Assembly (NCBI GenBank): GCA_022495995.1
Contig: JAFEMH010000982.1
Span: forward strand, 310,001 to 374,000
From: Adenophora triphylla var. japonica
Lineage: Eukaryota; Streptophyta; Magnoliopsida; Asterales; Campanulaceae
Direction: 5' to 3'
DNA length: 64,000 nt
Shown: positions 32,997 to 44,503 of the stretch, piece by piece
Numbering within the stretch: the stretch's first letter is position 1
Layout: every line of letters begins with the position of its first letter
Translations under genes and position numbers: made by a program
Notes under the pieces: generated by a model
What the model was told of the DNA's origin: nothing
Database searches by the model: none
The model's input: only the letters and a program-made list of their open reading frames with translations

Positions 32997-34563
32997 TGTA
33001 GGGTTTCGAGGGTCCATGCGCAGCGGAATAAGCAATAACTCGAAAAACCCCAAGCCCTAGAATCCGTTCTAGATGAATAATTAAGAGAGATGAAATAGAA
33101 TTACCAACCTTGAATGCTTTTGCCTTTGATAAACTTGACCCAACCTGCAGTTGAATGATCTTGTTAATCCTTGATGAACGAACGGGAATCACGAACCAAA
33201 GATCTTGATGAACGAAGATCCTCTATGTTTATCCACGCGCGGAACGAACCCTAGAACTCTTCTAGGAGGATTGCTAGATCCAATTGATTGAAACACCTTT
33301 CAATCAATGAAGAACAATGGATTTGGTGGTGTTTGATTCTCAATTCTCAATTGAAATCTCCCACTCTAAGTGTTTCTCTCAAGCCAAAAAACGTTCTAAT
33401 AACGGCTAGGGCAACCAGGGGCAACTATTTATACGTTACAAATAAAAGCCCTTTTCGAAAACCCTAAAATCAGGCCATTTACGTATCAGTCCAGGCCCGA
33501 CGGGACGACTCGTCCCCCAGGGCACGAGTCGTCCCCTCTGCAGCTCCCACTGATCCTGGCGTCCCTGCAAGAGGCACGACTTGGCTTAGCTCACGGGACG
33601 AGTCGTCCCTTTGGGCACGACTCGTGCCCCGCAGCACGAGTCGTCCCTCGGGGCACTCCCCATCGAACCCTGGCGTCCCTTCATAAGGCACGACTTGGTT
33701 CGGCCTTGGGACGCAGTCCCCTGAGCCCAGAAAACCCATTTTCTTCATTTTTGACAATTCGTTCGATGCGTGCGACCCCATAGGACCATACTATGTTGGC
33801 AATGAGTCCGATCATATCGATCCTCATAAGACATGAGCGGACTCTAGCAAGCCATCATGCCTACCCAAATAGTATGATTATCAAGTTCGATTTTCCTACA
33901 TAGAACATATCACAATCCCATTGTCACACGATGTTATATTGAACATGAGTCATGGTCCACGTCAACTCATATTGTTCAATGCTTTCTCGTTATCAAGTAA
34001 ATTGATTAATCGAATGACATTAATCTCATTAATTCATTCGGGCATGGCCATGCACTACATCAATCTTACTTACGAGTGGCCAAGCAAACATCTCTCTTTA
34101 CGAGGGACAATTTCCATCTTGACTTATCATTCTTCCCAACAAGAATCATACCATGCCAATGATAGCCCTTATTGTCATCCGGTTAAAGATAACGTTAAAC
34201 TATATCAAACATGATATTCATCAAGCGGAAGACGATGATAATCTCAGGTCAAAGGATATCAATGATATGACTATATGAGATTTAATTATGACATATGACC
34301 ATGACATAAATCTCATAATGGGTCAAGTCCAGTACCTTGTTCTCTAACAAGTACCCATGAATCTAATGTGCATCTCCATGCATATAATCATCATATGATT
34401 ATCCATAAGACTTCATACTAGTGCTTCATAAGTACTAGGGACACGATTATTATAACTAAACATGCAAACACATATAATAATCAAAGAAGCAATCTCATAT
34501 ATAAATGAACAATGACATTACATAAAGGTCTATCTCTATAGGCCTAGGGCACTAACACCTACA
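32997..34563 (-). repeat. 5' LTR of element C
   Basis: About 1.57 kb, paired with 26491-28068. TATA at 33427-33433 on the minus strand; palindromes at 33502-33516, 33595-33609 and 33613-33629. Many differences from the other LTR fall at CG or CAG/CTG sites. Confidence 0.92.
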
Positions 34564-34568
34564 AACTA

Positions 34569-35086
34569 AGCCAAAAACCAACCGGGGTCTTGGACAAAGT
34601 GTGACACAAAGAGTGCATGGCTTACACGGGCTAGGATGGGATGTTTGGGACGACCCCGTGCGCCCCCGAAAGGTGTCTGGCAGACCAATCGGGGTGCAAC
34701 TGATAAGGCCATCCCGGGTTAGGGGTTGTAGTGTGCAGTGTACCGAGGCAGCAAGTGCACGTGAAGTGCGGTGTTCCGAGGCAGCAAGTGCGCGTAGTGT
34801 GCGGTCACTAAAATTCTTTTTCTGAGTAAAACAGAGATTTTTTTTTTCAGAATGTGTCTTAAAGAATTTATGATGCACAGTTCAAAAGACAGCATGAAAA
34901 TCAAACATGAATGGGGATGCACAAACATGGTAAGATTTTGAAAAGTTGACAATGTAATGCCTTTGAAACAAAAACCGTTCGAGGTTTAAAGGAACACACA
35001 CACACGAAAACGAGGAAGGGTAAACGAAAGTTTGACCCACGGAAGGCTTTTTAGAAAACAACGGTAGTTTTGAAAAAAGTATCTTG
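34569..35086 (-). other. Leader of element B next to the primer site
   Basis: Includes two copies of the 33-bp leader repeat (about 34725-34810) and a TTCTTTTTCTGAGTAAAACAG segment that is identical in inverted orientation in A's leader (about 10640-10665). No coding sequence. Confidence 0.7.
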
Positions 35087-35104
35087 TCCCCAGCGGAGTC
35101 GCCA
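35087..35104 (-). other. Primer binding site of element B (tRNA-Arg type)
   Basis: The minus strand reads TGGCGACTCCGCTGGGGA two bases inside the LTR, matching the complement of a plant tRNA-Arg 3' end closely. This fixes B's orientation. Confidence 0.85.
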
Positions 35105-35106
35105 AC

Positions 35107-37481
35107 TGAAATTACCCGGATTTCGCGCGCGGCGAAAGCGGTTGTCTTTCGCGGAGGGTTGGTGTCTGAGACCTCGCTTCATGGGAAGGAAAAATGAGGA
35201 GTCGCCACGCGGTTTTTGTATTTTGAGCCCAAACGTTGAGAAACGGCTTTTGAAAATGGTGTCGTTTTTATTGGTAGCAAAAACTTAGGAAAAGGCTTTG
35301 AAAACAGGGGATCATTTTTATTGGTAGCAAAAACGAGTAAAAAGCTTTTTTTAGTACCAGAGATTGTTAGGTTCGGAGGTCACGTTACGTTTCGGGTAGA
35401 GTATTACGAGATCGCCCGAAACGCCTCGCATGACGAGTCTTTCTACCTTTCTCGAAATCGTGTGTGTGTGTGTGTGTTTCGAAATGGGGGCTTGAATGAC
35501 AAGCTTAATCTTGGTTTGAATGTCAAACGTTGATTAGGTGACTTTGTTTGAAAAGACGAGCGTTTGAATGACAAACGTCGGTTTTGAGACGGAAATGAGC
35601 GTTTGCGTGGCAAACGTCGATTTTCAGTTGAAATGAGCGTTTGCGTGGCAAACGTCGACTTTGAGTTGAAATGAGCGTTTGCGTGGCAAACGTCGACTTT
35701 GAGTTTGAAAAGAGCGTTTGCGTGGCAAACGTCGATTTTGAGTTTGAAAAGAGCGTTTGCGTGGCAAACGTCGACTTTGAGTTTGAAAAGAGCGTTTGCG
35801 TGGCAAACGTCGATTTTGAGTTTGAAAAGAGCGTTTGCGTGGCAAACGTCGATTTTGAGTTTGAAAATGAGTTCGAAGGTCGAACTCCGGTTTTTTGAAC
35901 CGGGCGAGTCATTGTTAACGATTTTTACGGGAAAAATGCGTATTAAATGATTTTGAGTGTCAAATGGCGGCTTTTAGTTTGAAGATGAGCGTTTGGAGGC
36001 CAAACGTCATTTCGCGCGTTTTGAAAGAGAGTTCGACCGACGAACTCCGGTTTTGAACCGGGCATTACATTGTTAACGATTTTACGGGAAAATGCGTATT
36101 AAATGACATGCGATCAACGAATCGGGTTGCGACTCGGACTTTGAAAGGTAAATACTATCACGATCCAAACGGGTCGGACTTGTAAATGACAGTATTTAAA
36201 GCAGTGTCAACGAAATCAAACGATCCGGAATCGTAAATGACGATCGACGAGGACAATCGGCTCGGAATTATAAATGACGATCAACGAGGCCAATCGGCTC
36301 GGAATTGTAAATGACGATCAACGAGGCCAATCGGCTCGGAATTGTAAATGACAGATCAACGAGGCCAATCGGTTCGGAATTGTAAATGACAGAAAGTAAA
36401 TGACAATCAACGGATCGATCGATCCGGAATGGTAAATGACATAAAAAGTAAATGGAACGGGGTCGGAACGCCGTTTTAACCCGTGATTACTTCTCTTACG
36501 GGAAGAGAAGAGGATCGAGGGGCTAAAACGTATCGGACCCCGTTAGACGGAGGCGTCTACATTTTGAGAGTGAGAGAGGGAGCTACCTATGGCTAGGGTC
36601 GGCTCCTTTGGCTCGGTGGTAAAGCGTATACGCAGGATCTGAAAAGGCGTTTGAAAGGTGTTTCAGAAGTGTTTGGGCGTAGTTTCCCCTTTTATTTGGT
36701 GTTTAGAAACCTAGGGATTTGAGGCGGCGTTTCGACTTGTGTCGGTTTAGCCTACGATCAGAATCTACCGACGAGTAGCACGAGGGCCCCCGAAGAGTAG
36801 AGAATTCCGCCGACGAGTAGCACGAGGGCCCCCGAAGAGCGGAAGAAAGACAAGCTTTGAAGCTTGGGGTGGAGAGAGGAGGAAAAGGTGTGGTGAAATG
36901 TGAAGGAGGGGGGAGTATTTATAGGGTAGAAAACTTGGAGGAGGGAGGAGAAACTTGGAGGTTAAGTTTGCTTGCTTAGTGAGGAAGAAAGAAAGCTTAA
37001 CCTGATGGTTTTCTGTCCGGCAGAAAGAGTCCGGCCGGACTTGGACTGAATTTGGGGATATTTTGGTCATTTGGCCTTGAGTTTGACACGTCTTGGACAC
37101 GTATTTAAACTGCAAAAAGAGTCCGGCCGGACTGTTCCTGAAATTGGCTATATTTCCTGATTTGAACAAGTTACCTGCGTAGATCTTGTTCTCGCATTCG
37201 ATTTGATATGTGGTGGGCCCAAAACGGAGTTCGTATGAGGGAGTTATGACCTCCGGAAGGTCGAGACGCTCGAAAACGGGAAATCGAATCCCGGAAGACC
37301 CCGAAAAGTACGTTTTTCGGGGAAAGCGGTACTTTTACGTGTGATAACGTGTGTTGAGTACGCTTTGATGTCGGGATGCACGGGGCAGTCCCGGGATGTC
37401 TCGTTGACTCGAGAACGGGGAACTCAACGGGTTCCGGTTAACTTTTAACGGATTTTGACGATCCGAATTTGGGTACTTACA
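35107..37481 (-). repeat. 5' LTR of element B (2375 bp)
   Basis: Pairs with 12163-14538. It has seven 39-bp units (about 35590-35870), four 37-bp units (36238-36390), TATA at 36917-36923 and perfect AGTCCGGCCGGACT palindromes at 37028-37041 and 37120-37133. Confidence 0.92.
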
Positions 37482-38767
37482 GGACTTCCAAGATAAAATA
37501 AACGAGGATCGCCCTCGAAGAAAGAAGAAACCCTCTTCTCAACAAAAACTGAAGAAAAGATACGAATCTGGCGATCCCACAGTCGGAACCCTCGGAGAAC
37601 CATCAGGAAAATTTGACTACTACGTCATCTACTCCAGCAAATCTCCTCAGCCTAGCTCTGCACAAGGCCACGGCAACGTCTGCTCCATGATCAGCTGGGA
37701 CGAGCTCCGCACTGCCACCGACGACCCGAGGGTCCAGATTCCTCAACCCTGTCTTGAGAAGATCTCAAAGCCACTGTTGATGCTTCAACAAAAGTAATGA
37801 TGGTCAACGAACTGAAATGCGCAGTATGGCCCTTTGCCAACCAAGGCCCTCTCATTACAGAAATAGGAGAGACGAGCAAAGCAAAGAAACTGTGAGGTGA
37901 ACGTGCGGCACGTTCTGGTCAAATACCGACGAATCCTCCACGGGCAGACAAAAGGCCAGCCATACCTGAGCCACGAACTGAAAAGGGGCCCTACGCCAAA
38001 GAAGCTGAAACCCTTGACCCGAAGGCTGAAGATCCTGTCTTAACTCAGCTCAAGCGTACTCAGGCTAACATCTCACTCTGGTCCTTACTCACTTCATCTT
38101 ACCCGCACAAACTCAAGTTGGAAGAAAGCCTGGCCCAGACCATGGTTCCCATCACTGTGACACCTGGTGAAGCGGTTCAGATGATCGGCAACGTTCACTA
38201 CAGCAACATCATCACTTTCACAGAGCTCGATCTCCCAAAATTTGGGGCTGACCACAATGAGCCTCTCTACATAATAGTTCAACTGGACGAGCGCCGTCTC
38301 CCTCGGGTCTTGGTAGATGGGGGATCATCCATGAACGTCCTTCCATCCAAAATGATGGATTTGCTAGGAATCAAAGCAACTGACCTGAAACCCTCCACTC
38401 AGGCAATCAGGGCATACGACTCAACGTCTCGCCCAGTCTTGGGAATAGCCACCTTGAACCTGTGGTTCGGAAAACAGATGGTCCCGACCGACTTCAGAGT
38501 TATCGACATCCCGATCACATTCACTGCCATTTTGGGACGTCCTTGGCTACACCAGATCAATGGGGTGGCATCCACCTTCCATCAGTGCGTAAAGTTCGTC
38601 CAAGGAACAGATCTTACCATCATCTACGGTGATAGCATAGTCACTGAAGGGACCGACACAAATGGCGTCCCATTCTTAGAGATCAAACACGAAAATGATG
38701 GCATGATGCTGACAGGGTTCACCATCGAAAGCCCGAAGGCCCAGGTGTGCCACATAGACCTGCCTTT
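37482..38767 (+). pseudogene. gag end and aspartic protease of element A, interrupted by D
   Basis: The gag frame resumes right after element B (FQDKINEDRPRRKKKP) and runs to a stop at about 37796. A protease frame then follows with TQLKRTQANISLWSLL, LDLPKFGADHNEP and VLVDGGSSMNVLPSKM, in which DGGSS is the Asp-Gly-Ser/Gly active-site motif, then a flap and the conserved AILGRPWLH (GRPWLH is diagnostic of Tat/gypsy proteases). The frame is open from about 38118 until it is cut by element D at CHIDLPF. It continues on the other side at 47510. Maturation protease for a gag-pol polyprotein; non-functional in this broken copy. Confidence 0.85.
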
Positions 38768-41700
38768 TGTGAGCACCCCAACCCGGAACCTAACGCGTAT
38801 CCCGAGCTTGAGAAGCTCAAACTAAGAAAACCCATCTTATATTTTTAAAACTTTTATTTGCCTTTACAAGAAAACCAATTCTAACTTTTTCCATAAACAA
38901 AATCAAATAATAATATCTCCACTTGGAGGAATTTAAACAAATACTTTAATAACCATACTTGATTAATTACATTGAAAATCCTAATTAACATTTTTTTGAC
39001 AAAAGAGTTTTCCTTACAACTTATAAAAGAGTAATACTTAAATATGACTCCCGACAACCCACTCATATACCTATCCTGATAAGTCCCAAAAGCAAGAGTC
39101 CAAACTCTTTCCCCGGTCTCACTGGTTCAGGTCACCTGTCTCAGCACAATCTAAAGCAGTAAAAGGGAAGGGGTGAGAATAAATCTCAATAAGCTATTAT
39201 GAATGCAGCAAGATGCCAAACAAGATGCAACACATCAAAAGACATATCCACATAATCAGAGAGGCTCCCTGCCGCCAACCGTCCCATACCGGTTGGAAAC
39301 AACGACCAGCTCATCATGAATATATCACAACACATAAGTACGATAAAGTAACACTTAGAAGGATACTGAGCCAAGGTTTTATCTCCAAAAGGATATACAC
39401 ATCCGAGCAGCAGCAACAGTTGATGAAGCGGTTCCGGAACCATGAACAATAACAGTACCATAGGGATTCTGACACACAGTCATATCCCCAGTGAAACTAG
39501 ACCATCTACCTCAAAAGGAGATGCTAGCCCACTAATCCCACACAAGGGGGACAAAACTGGGTTACCAATGTATGAATATAATGAACTTGGCTCGGTGCCA
39601 TTATAATTCCATAACATTGCCCAACAACAAATACCAGCTGGATTTTCATAACTAAGCACAGTAATAACATACTTGCTTAACCAAACATTGTATGATCCAA
39701 AGTAGGGATACATACCACAATAGCATATCATGAAGATAGCAATACTATAACAAGTATTCAACATATTAGCACAACGGCTATAAATCTCTGTTTCAACATG
39801 TACAGTTTAGGAATTCCAAAGTAGGGAATCCTACAACAATAGAATATCATAAAGATAGAAATACTATAACAAGTATTTAACATATTAGCACAACGGCTAT
39901 CAATCCTTGAACAAATCCCAAACAATTTAGAAATTCCAAAGTAGGGAACCCTAGCATTTATATCGGAATACATCAATGAATATGAATCCAGGTAAGGCAA
40001 CAATATAACCAATAAATCCACACTTGGGATAGACATATAACCATATGCTAGATCAATCCACACTTTGGATAACAAGGTAGCAATATAATAAATACACATT
40101 TCCAAACTAGCACAATAGCGTAACATACAACTTCTACACTATTCAAACCCAATCACCAAGGATATGGGGTACTTAAGGCCACTATGTATTATAAACCATT
40201 CCTACATAGTCATTACACAACCTCGGATAACCTTAATAAAAGTTCAAGATCTACTTCCCAAGTTTGAACCACTTTGGTGGAGTACGAATCAAGCTTAACA
40301 ACCAATTTCCGGACAATATTTAAACTACTCTTACAATTCCATTTTGACCACATAAGACATCATGGCCTAGCCAAAGTATTCTACTTTAACCTAGGTTAAA
40401 AATGATTAATTCATATCCGGGGTAGATTAGGTTCCACTACCTTGAAAGGGTTAGGAATCATGTTAAGTGGTTGTTGGTGGAAATCAGCAAGAAGGGAAAC
40501 TGAGGAAATTCTGGTGACATGGGCGACCGCCCAAGTCACTATGGGCGACCGCCCAAAAGGGTCTAATAAGGGTTACACTTTCTGGTGGGTTGGGCGGCCG
40601 CTCAAGGGCCTATGGGCGACCGCCCAAGGAAGATTTCAGCACTTCGAATTTCTAACTCCTTTTCACATATTTTCTTTTTCCCCATTTATAATCTTTCTTA
40701 AAATTTCCCAAAAGGATTTTCTAACTTTACAAACCTCAATTTAAATCATTAAATCCCCAAATAACATAACCCTAAATCATTTACCCCTTGATTCTCCACC
40801 CATTTCACTACCACAATTCAAGTTTAACCTCCTTAATTTAACTTAATCCATTTTCTTACCCCATTGATCATCTTCCTTAACAACCATATCATTCTATAGC
40901 ATAAACCACTTTCTTAACTACAAGGAGGTTTCCAAAGCATCTGATAACCCTTTTAGTCATAATAACAACACCAAATAATTCATGAACATTAATTAGAAGA
41001 GAAAATCATAATAACCCCAATCAAGTCATTAACATATTACTCCCATTATAACCTCATTCCTTCAACTTAAACCCCCATATCATAACTAAAATCAATTAAA
41101 TCTTGAATAATCATTTTACTCAAATAACCATATTAAAAATACAATATACCTTTTCTTTTCATAAAACATTCATTAACACATAGAGTGTGCAATATTTAGA
41201 AAGAAGTCATAATAACTTACTTAGCAATTATTGGATGGAAAGAAGATTTTTCTTAGCTTGATGAGTTCCCCTCTTCACCCCGAACACGGAAGTACACCCG
41301 GATCATCAATTGGAGAAGACTTGAATGCTTTAGAACTTTGAGAAGAAAAGCTTCCATGGAAGAGTTTCCATGGAATTAGGAAGAAGGAAGGAAGAGGAAG
41401 AATGATGAGGAAGAAGTGGGGAGGTGAATAAGAATAATGGAGGAGGCATGGGGAGAGTATGGGAAAAAGTAGGGTAGTGTGTTGACTAAGGAAAAAGGGG
41501 AGGGAATTAAGGGGATAAATGGACCCCCACAAATAACCTCCTTCTTACTTCTTACTTCTTTTTCTATTCTTTATATTTTTCCCCACACAAAATAACTACC
41601 CACATTTTATTTATTTTATCCATTTCTAATATTATATTTCTCCCAAGAATATTATTTTAATTCCCAATCATTTCATTTTAATATTAAGAAACCAAAGATA

Positions 41701-41784
41701 TAAATTAAACACATAATATTAAAAATAATATTAAAAGCACATTTTATGATACTAAAATAGGTGCCTAGGTTTAGGGTCGTTACA
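38768..41784 (-). repeat. 3' LTR of element D (about 3.0 kb)
   Basis: Matches 44504-47509 nearly base for base with small indels. It contains four TGGGCG-type palindromes at 40520-40625. No open frame of note; it is AT-rich with dispersed poly-pyrimidine blocks. Confidence 0.92.
40520..40625. promoter_or_regulatory. Four TGGGCGACCGCCCA palindromes in the left LTR of D
   Basis: Sites at 40520-40533, 40542-40555, 40591-40604 (variant TGGGCGGCCGCTCA) and 40612-40625. They form two pairs spaced 21-22 bp. The right LTR has the same four at 46250-46263, 46271-46284, 46319-46332 and 46339-46352. Confidence 0.92.
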
Positions 41785-44503
41785 CTCACTCCCCCTTAAA
41801 GAAAATTCGTCCCGAATTTTAAACCTGATTACCTTAATGATCAATAACAAAGGCTACTTTCCCAAGCATTTCAAATTACAACCTTCAAATAGTTTCCTTA
41901 ATGTCATGATTCCTCTATACATTCTCACAACCCAGATATTCTAGAATTTAATCCCGAAATTGTAATTCTAACAACTCTTCAACGCTTTCCCCACATATGT
42001 CAAATCCGCCTAAACATCATTAATTGAAGAACTCCATACGTACGAAGGATCATACAAATAAATTTTCCATATCACGTTTTATACAGTATCCCTTCAATGC
42101 TAAACCAAAACTGCTATTATACTCAACTCCGCTAAGATTAATAAAACCTTTCAAGTTGAAAAGAAATCTATCACTCCACACACCATCTATGCTTCAAGAG
42201 TTTGGATAGTCTTCTAATCTCTTCCTTTTAAGTTACTAAATCTTCTAACTCTTAGGATCGGTAACAAATGCCACAAGAGAGCTTCAAAAAAAATAAGGTT
42301 CTCTCATAAAACAATTACAGCCACTCTCGAGTAGAGGGTAAGAAAATTCCGGTTTATCTAAGCCAACTTCCTCGAAGCATACGCTATTACTTTCCCAATT
42401 CTCATAATATCACCATCTAATTCTCCTTTAATACGCACTAAAATTTCACAAAGTCCTCACATCCATTAAGTAAGGTAAGTATCGGATCTATAGCCAATCT
42501 ATTTTCCATCTCTATCAATATAATTCATACTTATTACATCCTACACCATTTATACATCCTTTAGAATTAATTAAAGCAACGATCTTTCATTTTTCAAGAA
42601 TTCCTTAAAATTTCTTTCGTTAGCACTTGCCAACCCAAAAAAAAAAATCACGAACACAATCCTAGTAAGATCTAGGGAACATCCAAGCTTAAGACTTTAG
42701 AACCCAAAATTTGGAATCCTCTCAAGCCAACTCACACTTGCTAAACTCTTCAAACCATGAATTCCTACTAAAGGCAAATCACACAACTCACAAATGATCC
42801 TCTCATAACTTTAAATAACCAAGAAGTTCATCAATCATAACTACCGTAAAGCCGTCAAGATAAAGATTAAAATTCCGATTATCATACTTAGAATCAATAC
42901 ATGAGATACTTTGATGGAAACACATTTACCATCTACTCACAACTAGCACATAAACTTTTTGAAAGACTTCTTATGCAAGTCTAACACATACCAAATATCC
43001 TTCACACTTTTAACCAAAACTTTCTGCCTTTAATGCTTACATAACAAGAGTACCATATAAAGGTTTATTTATTTTAATTACCAATATAATCAATTTAGGC
43101 ACATAAAAGAAGACTCACTTCTTGGGATAGTCTACCAATGCACAACAACTACTTAACCCTCCAGGTCATGTATATCAAAAAAAAATAAAAAAATCATAAA
43201 TTGATAATAATACCAAATCAACTGGCAATACCTGCTCAGCCATAACCACATCACCATCGTGGTAACCAAAGGAGATTCGAGGTATTCTCTCATAAGAGCA
43301 GAATCCTCTAACAATAAAACAATTTCTCAAGTAATGTATGCCACATAGAAGCAACATGCTATGCCACACATAATGATATGAAACAAGATCTATAAAATGT
43401 GACCCCCTAACTTCTGAGACAGGGAATTTACCTCTAGTGACCTCTGAGGGATCTATCTCTCCTGGAACCGAAACACATACTCGACCATAGGCCTCCACTT
43501 TACAACACCATTTTACTCTAGACAATATTGCTATTACTAAATCTTTCTTCAAATCCTTTCATGATCATTATAACTTAACTAAATGGATACAGAATTCCCA
43601 ATAACTTTGAATATCAACCTTACCACATTCATTCCAAAACCACTCTTTCTTGATTATTTCCAAAGCCCTATAAATTGACTAACCAGTACAACCACCATGT
43701 ATATCACCTAATACATCAGATACCATATATGACCATAATTCAACAACAATTATACTATTGAGTCAACTTTATTTATAAGGTTCTCGAATGATACCACATA
43801 CCTTTTCCAAACCATATAACCCTATTACTCTATCTTTCCACATTAAACCATATCTTATTATCACTATTCGCTATATTCATTCACCCACTACCTAAGTTAT
43901 TTTCATTATTTTTACACATCATAAGCCACCCAACAATACTCTCTCCACCATATATTAACCTTTATAATACTCTTTCAATTACCAACCTATATTTGATCAA
44001 ACCATCACTCTACTCCTTTCCAAACCCCTTTCTCATTATTCCAACAGCCAAACAAATTGTCAAACTTATCAAAAATCATTTATACGGTAATAATAGCATT
44101 GTACAACACATATAACAACAACTTTATAACTTAACCAATTTCATGAAAAGGAACCCTAAATAATACCACATACTTAAATCATTTTTCTTAACATCAATAC
44201 TATACCAAAACTTCACTATACCACATCTCAACTGATTTAACAATTTTCAACCCAAGTAAAATGCACCAACCCACTGTAACATTTCCCATATTCAACCCAA
44301 AACCATTTGAATTCATTACTAAAATACCATGACTGTGAGGCTACAATTTAAACATCCTTCATTTTCTAGAACCTTTCGCTGGTCATCATTGTTTCCAGCC
44401 ATTAGAACAAACTCCTGCACTAAACACTCGGCGTCAATTACCACACATTTCCCCTTAGTTTAGACATCTACCCTTGACCTCTAAACTAAGCTCGATACAT
44501 TCA
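41785..44503 (-). other. Non-coding interior of element D
   Basis: 2.7 kb of AT-rich sequence. The polypurine tract is at 41785-41802 and the primer-site relic (minus strand GTATCGAGCTTAG) at about 44487-44499. The longest frame, 125 codons on the minus strand at 43175-43552, shows no recognisable domain. Confidence 0.75.

Larger units (their letters stand above)
26491..34563 (-). mobile_element. Element C: Ty1/copia retrotransposon nested in B
   Basis: LTRs lie at 26491-28068 and 32997-34563, with minus-strand ends TGTAGGTGTTAG and AAACCCTACA. A perfect 5-bp duplication AACTA flanks it (26486-26490, 34564-34568). The primer site (tRNA-iMet type) adjoins the right LTR and the polypurine tract adjoins the left. 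Internal order on the minus strand is gag, protease, integrase, reverse transcriptase, RNase H: the Ty1/copia order. All domains are present but split by frameshifts and stops, so this copy is dead. At 8.07 kb it is otherwise full length. Confidence 0.95.
12163..37481 (-). mobile_element. Element B: Tat/Ogre-type Ty3/gypsy retrotransposon nested in A
   Basis: LTRs of about 2.4 kb lie at both ends. On the minus strand they read TGTAAGTACCC at the start and GGGTAATTTCA at the end, the same termini as element A. The primer site (35087-35104, TGGCGACTCCGCTGGGGA on the minus strand) is next to the right LTR and the polypurine tract next to the left one, so transcription runs leftward. The flanking duplication is imperfect: GGAGT (12158-12162) and GGACT (37482-37486). 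A's gag frame resumes in phase across the insertion. B contains gag, a protease/G-patch fragment and large tandem arrays; reverse transcriptase, RNase H and integrase are absent. Element C is nested inside. Net length is about 17.2 kb. Confidence 0.9.
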
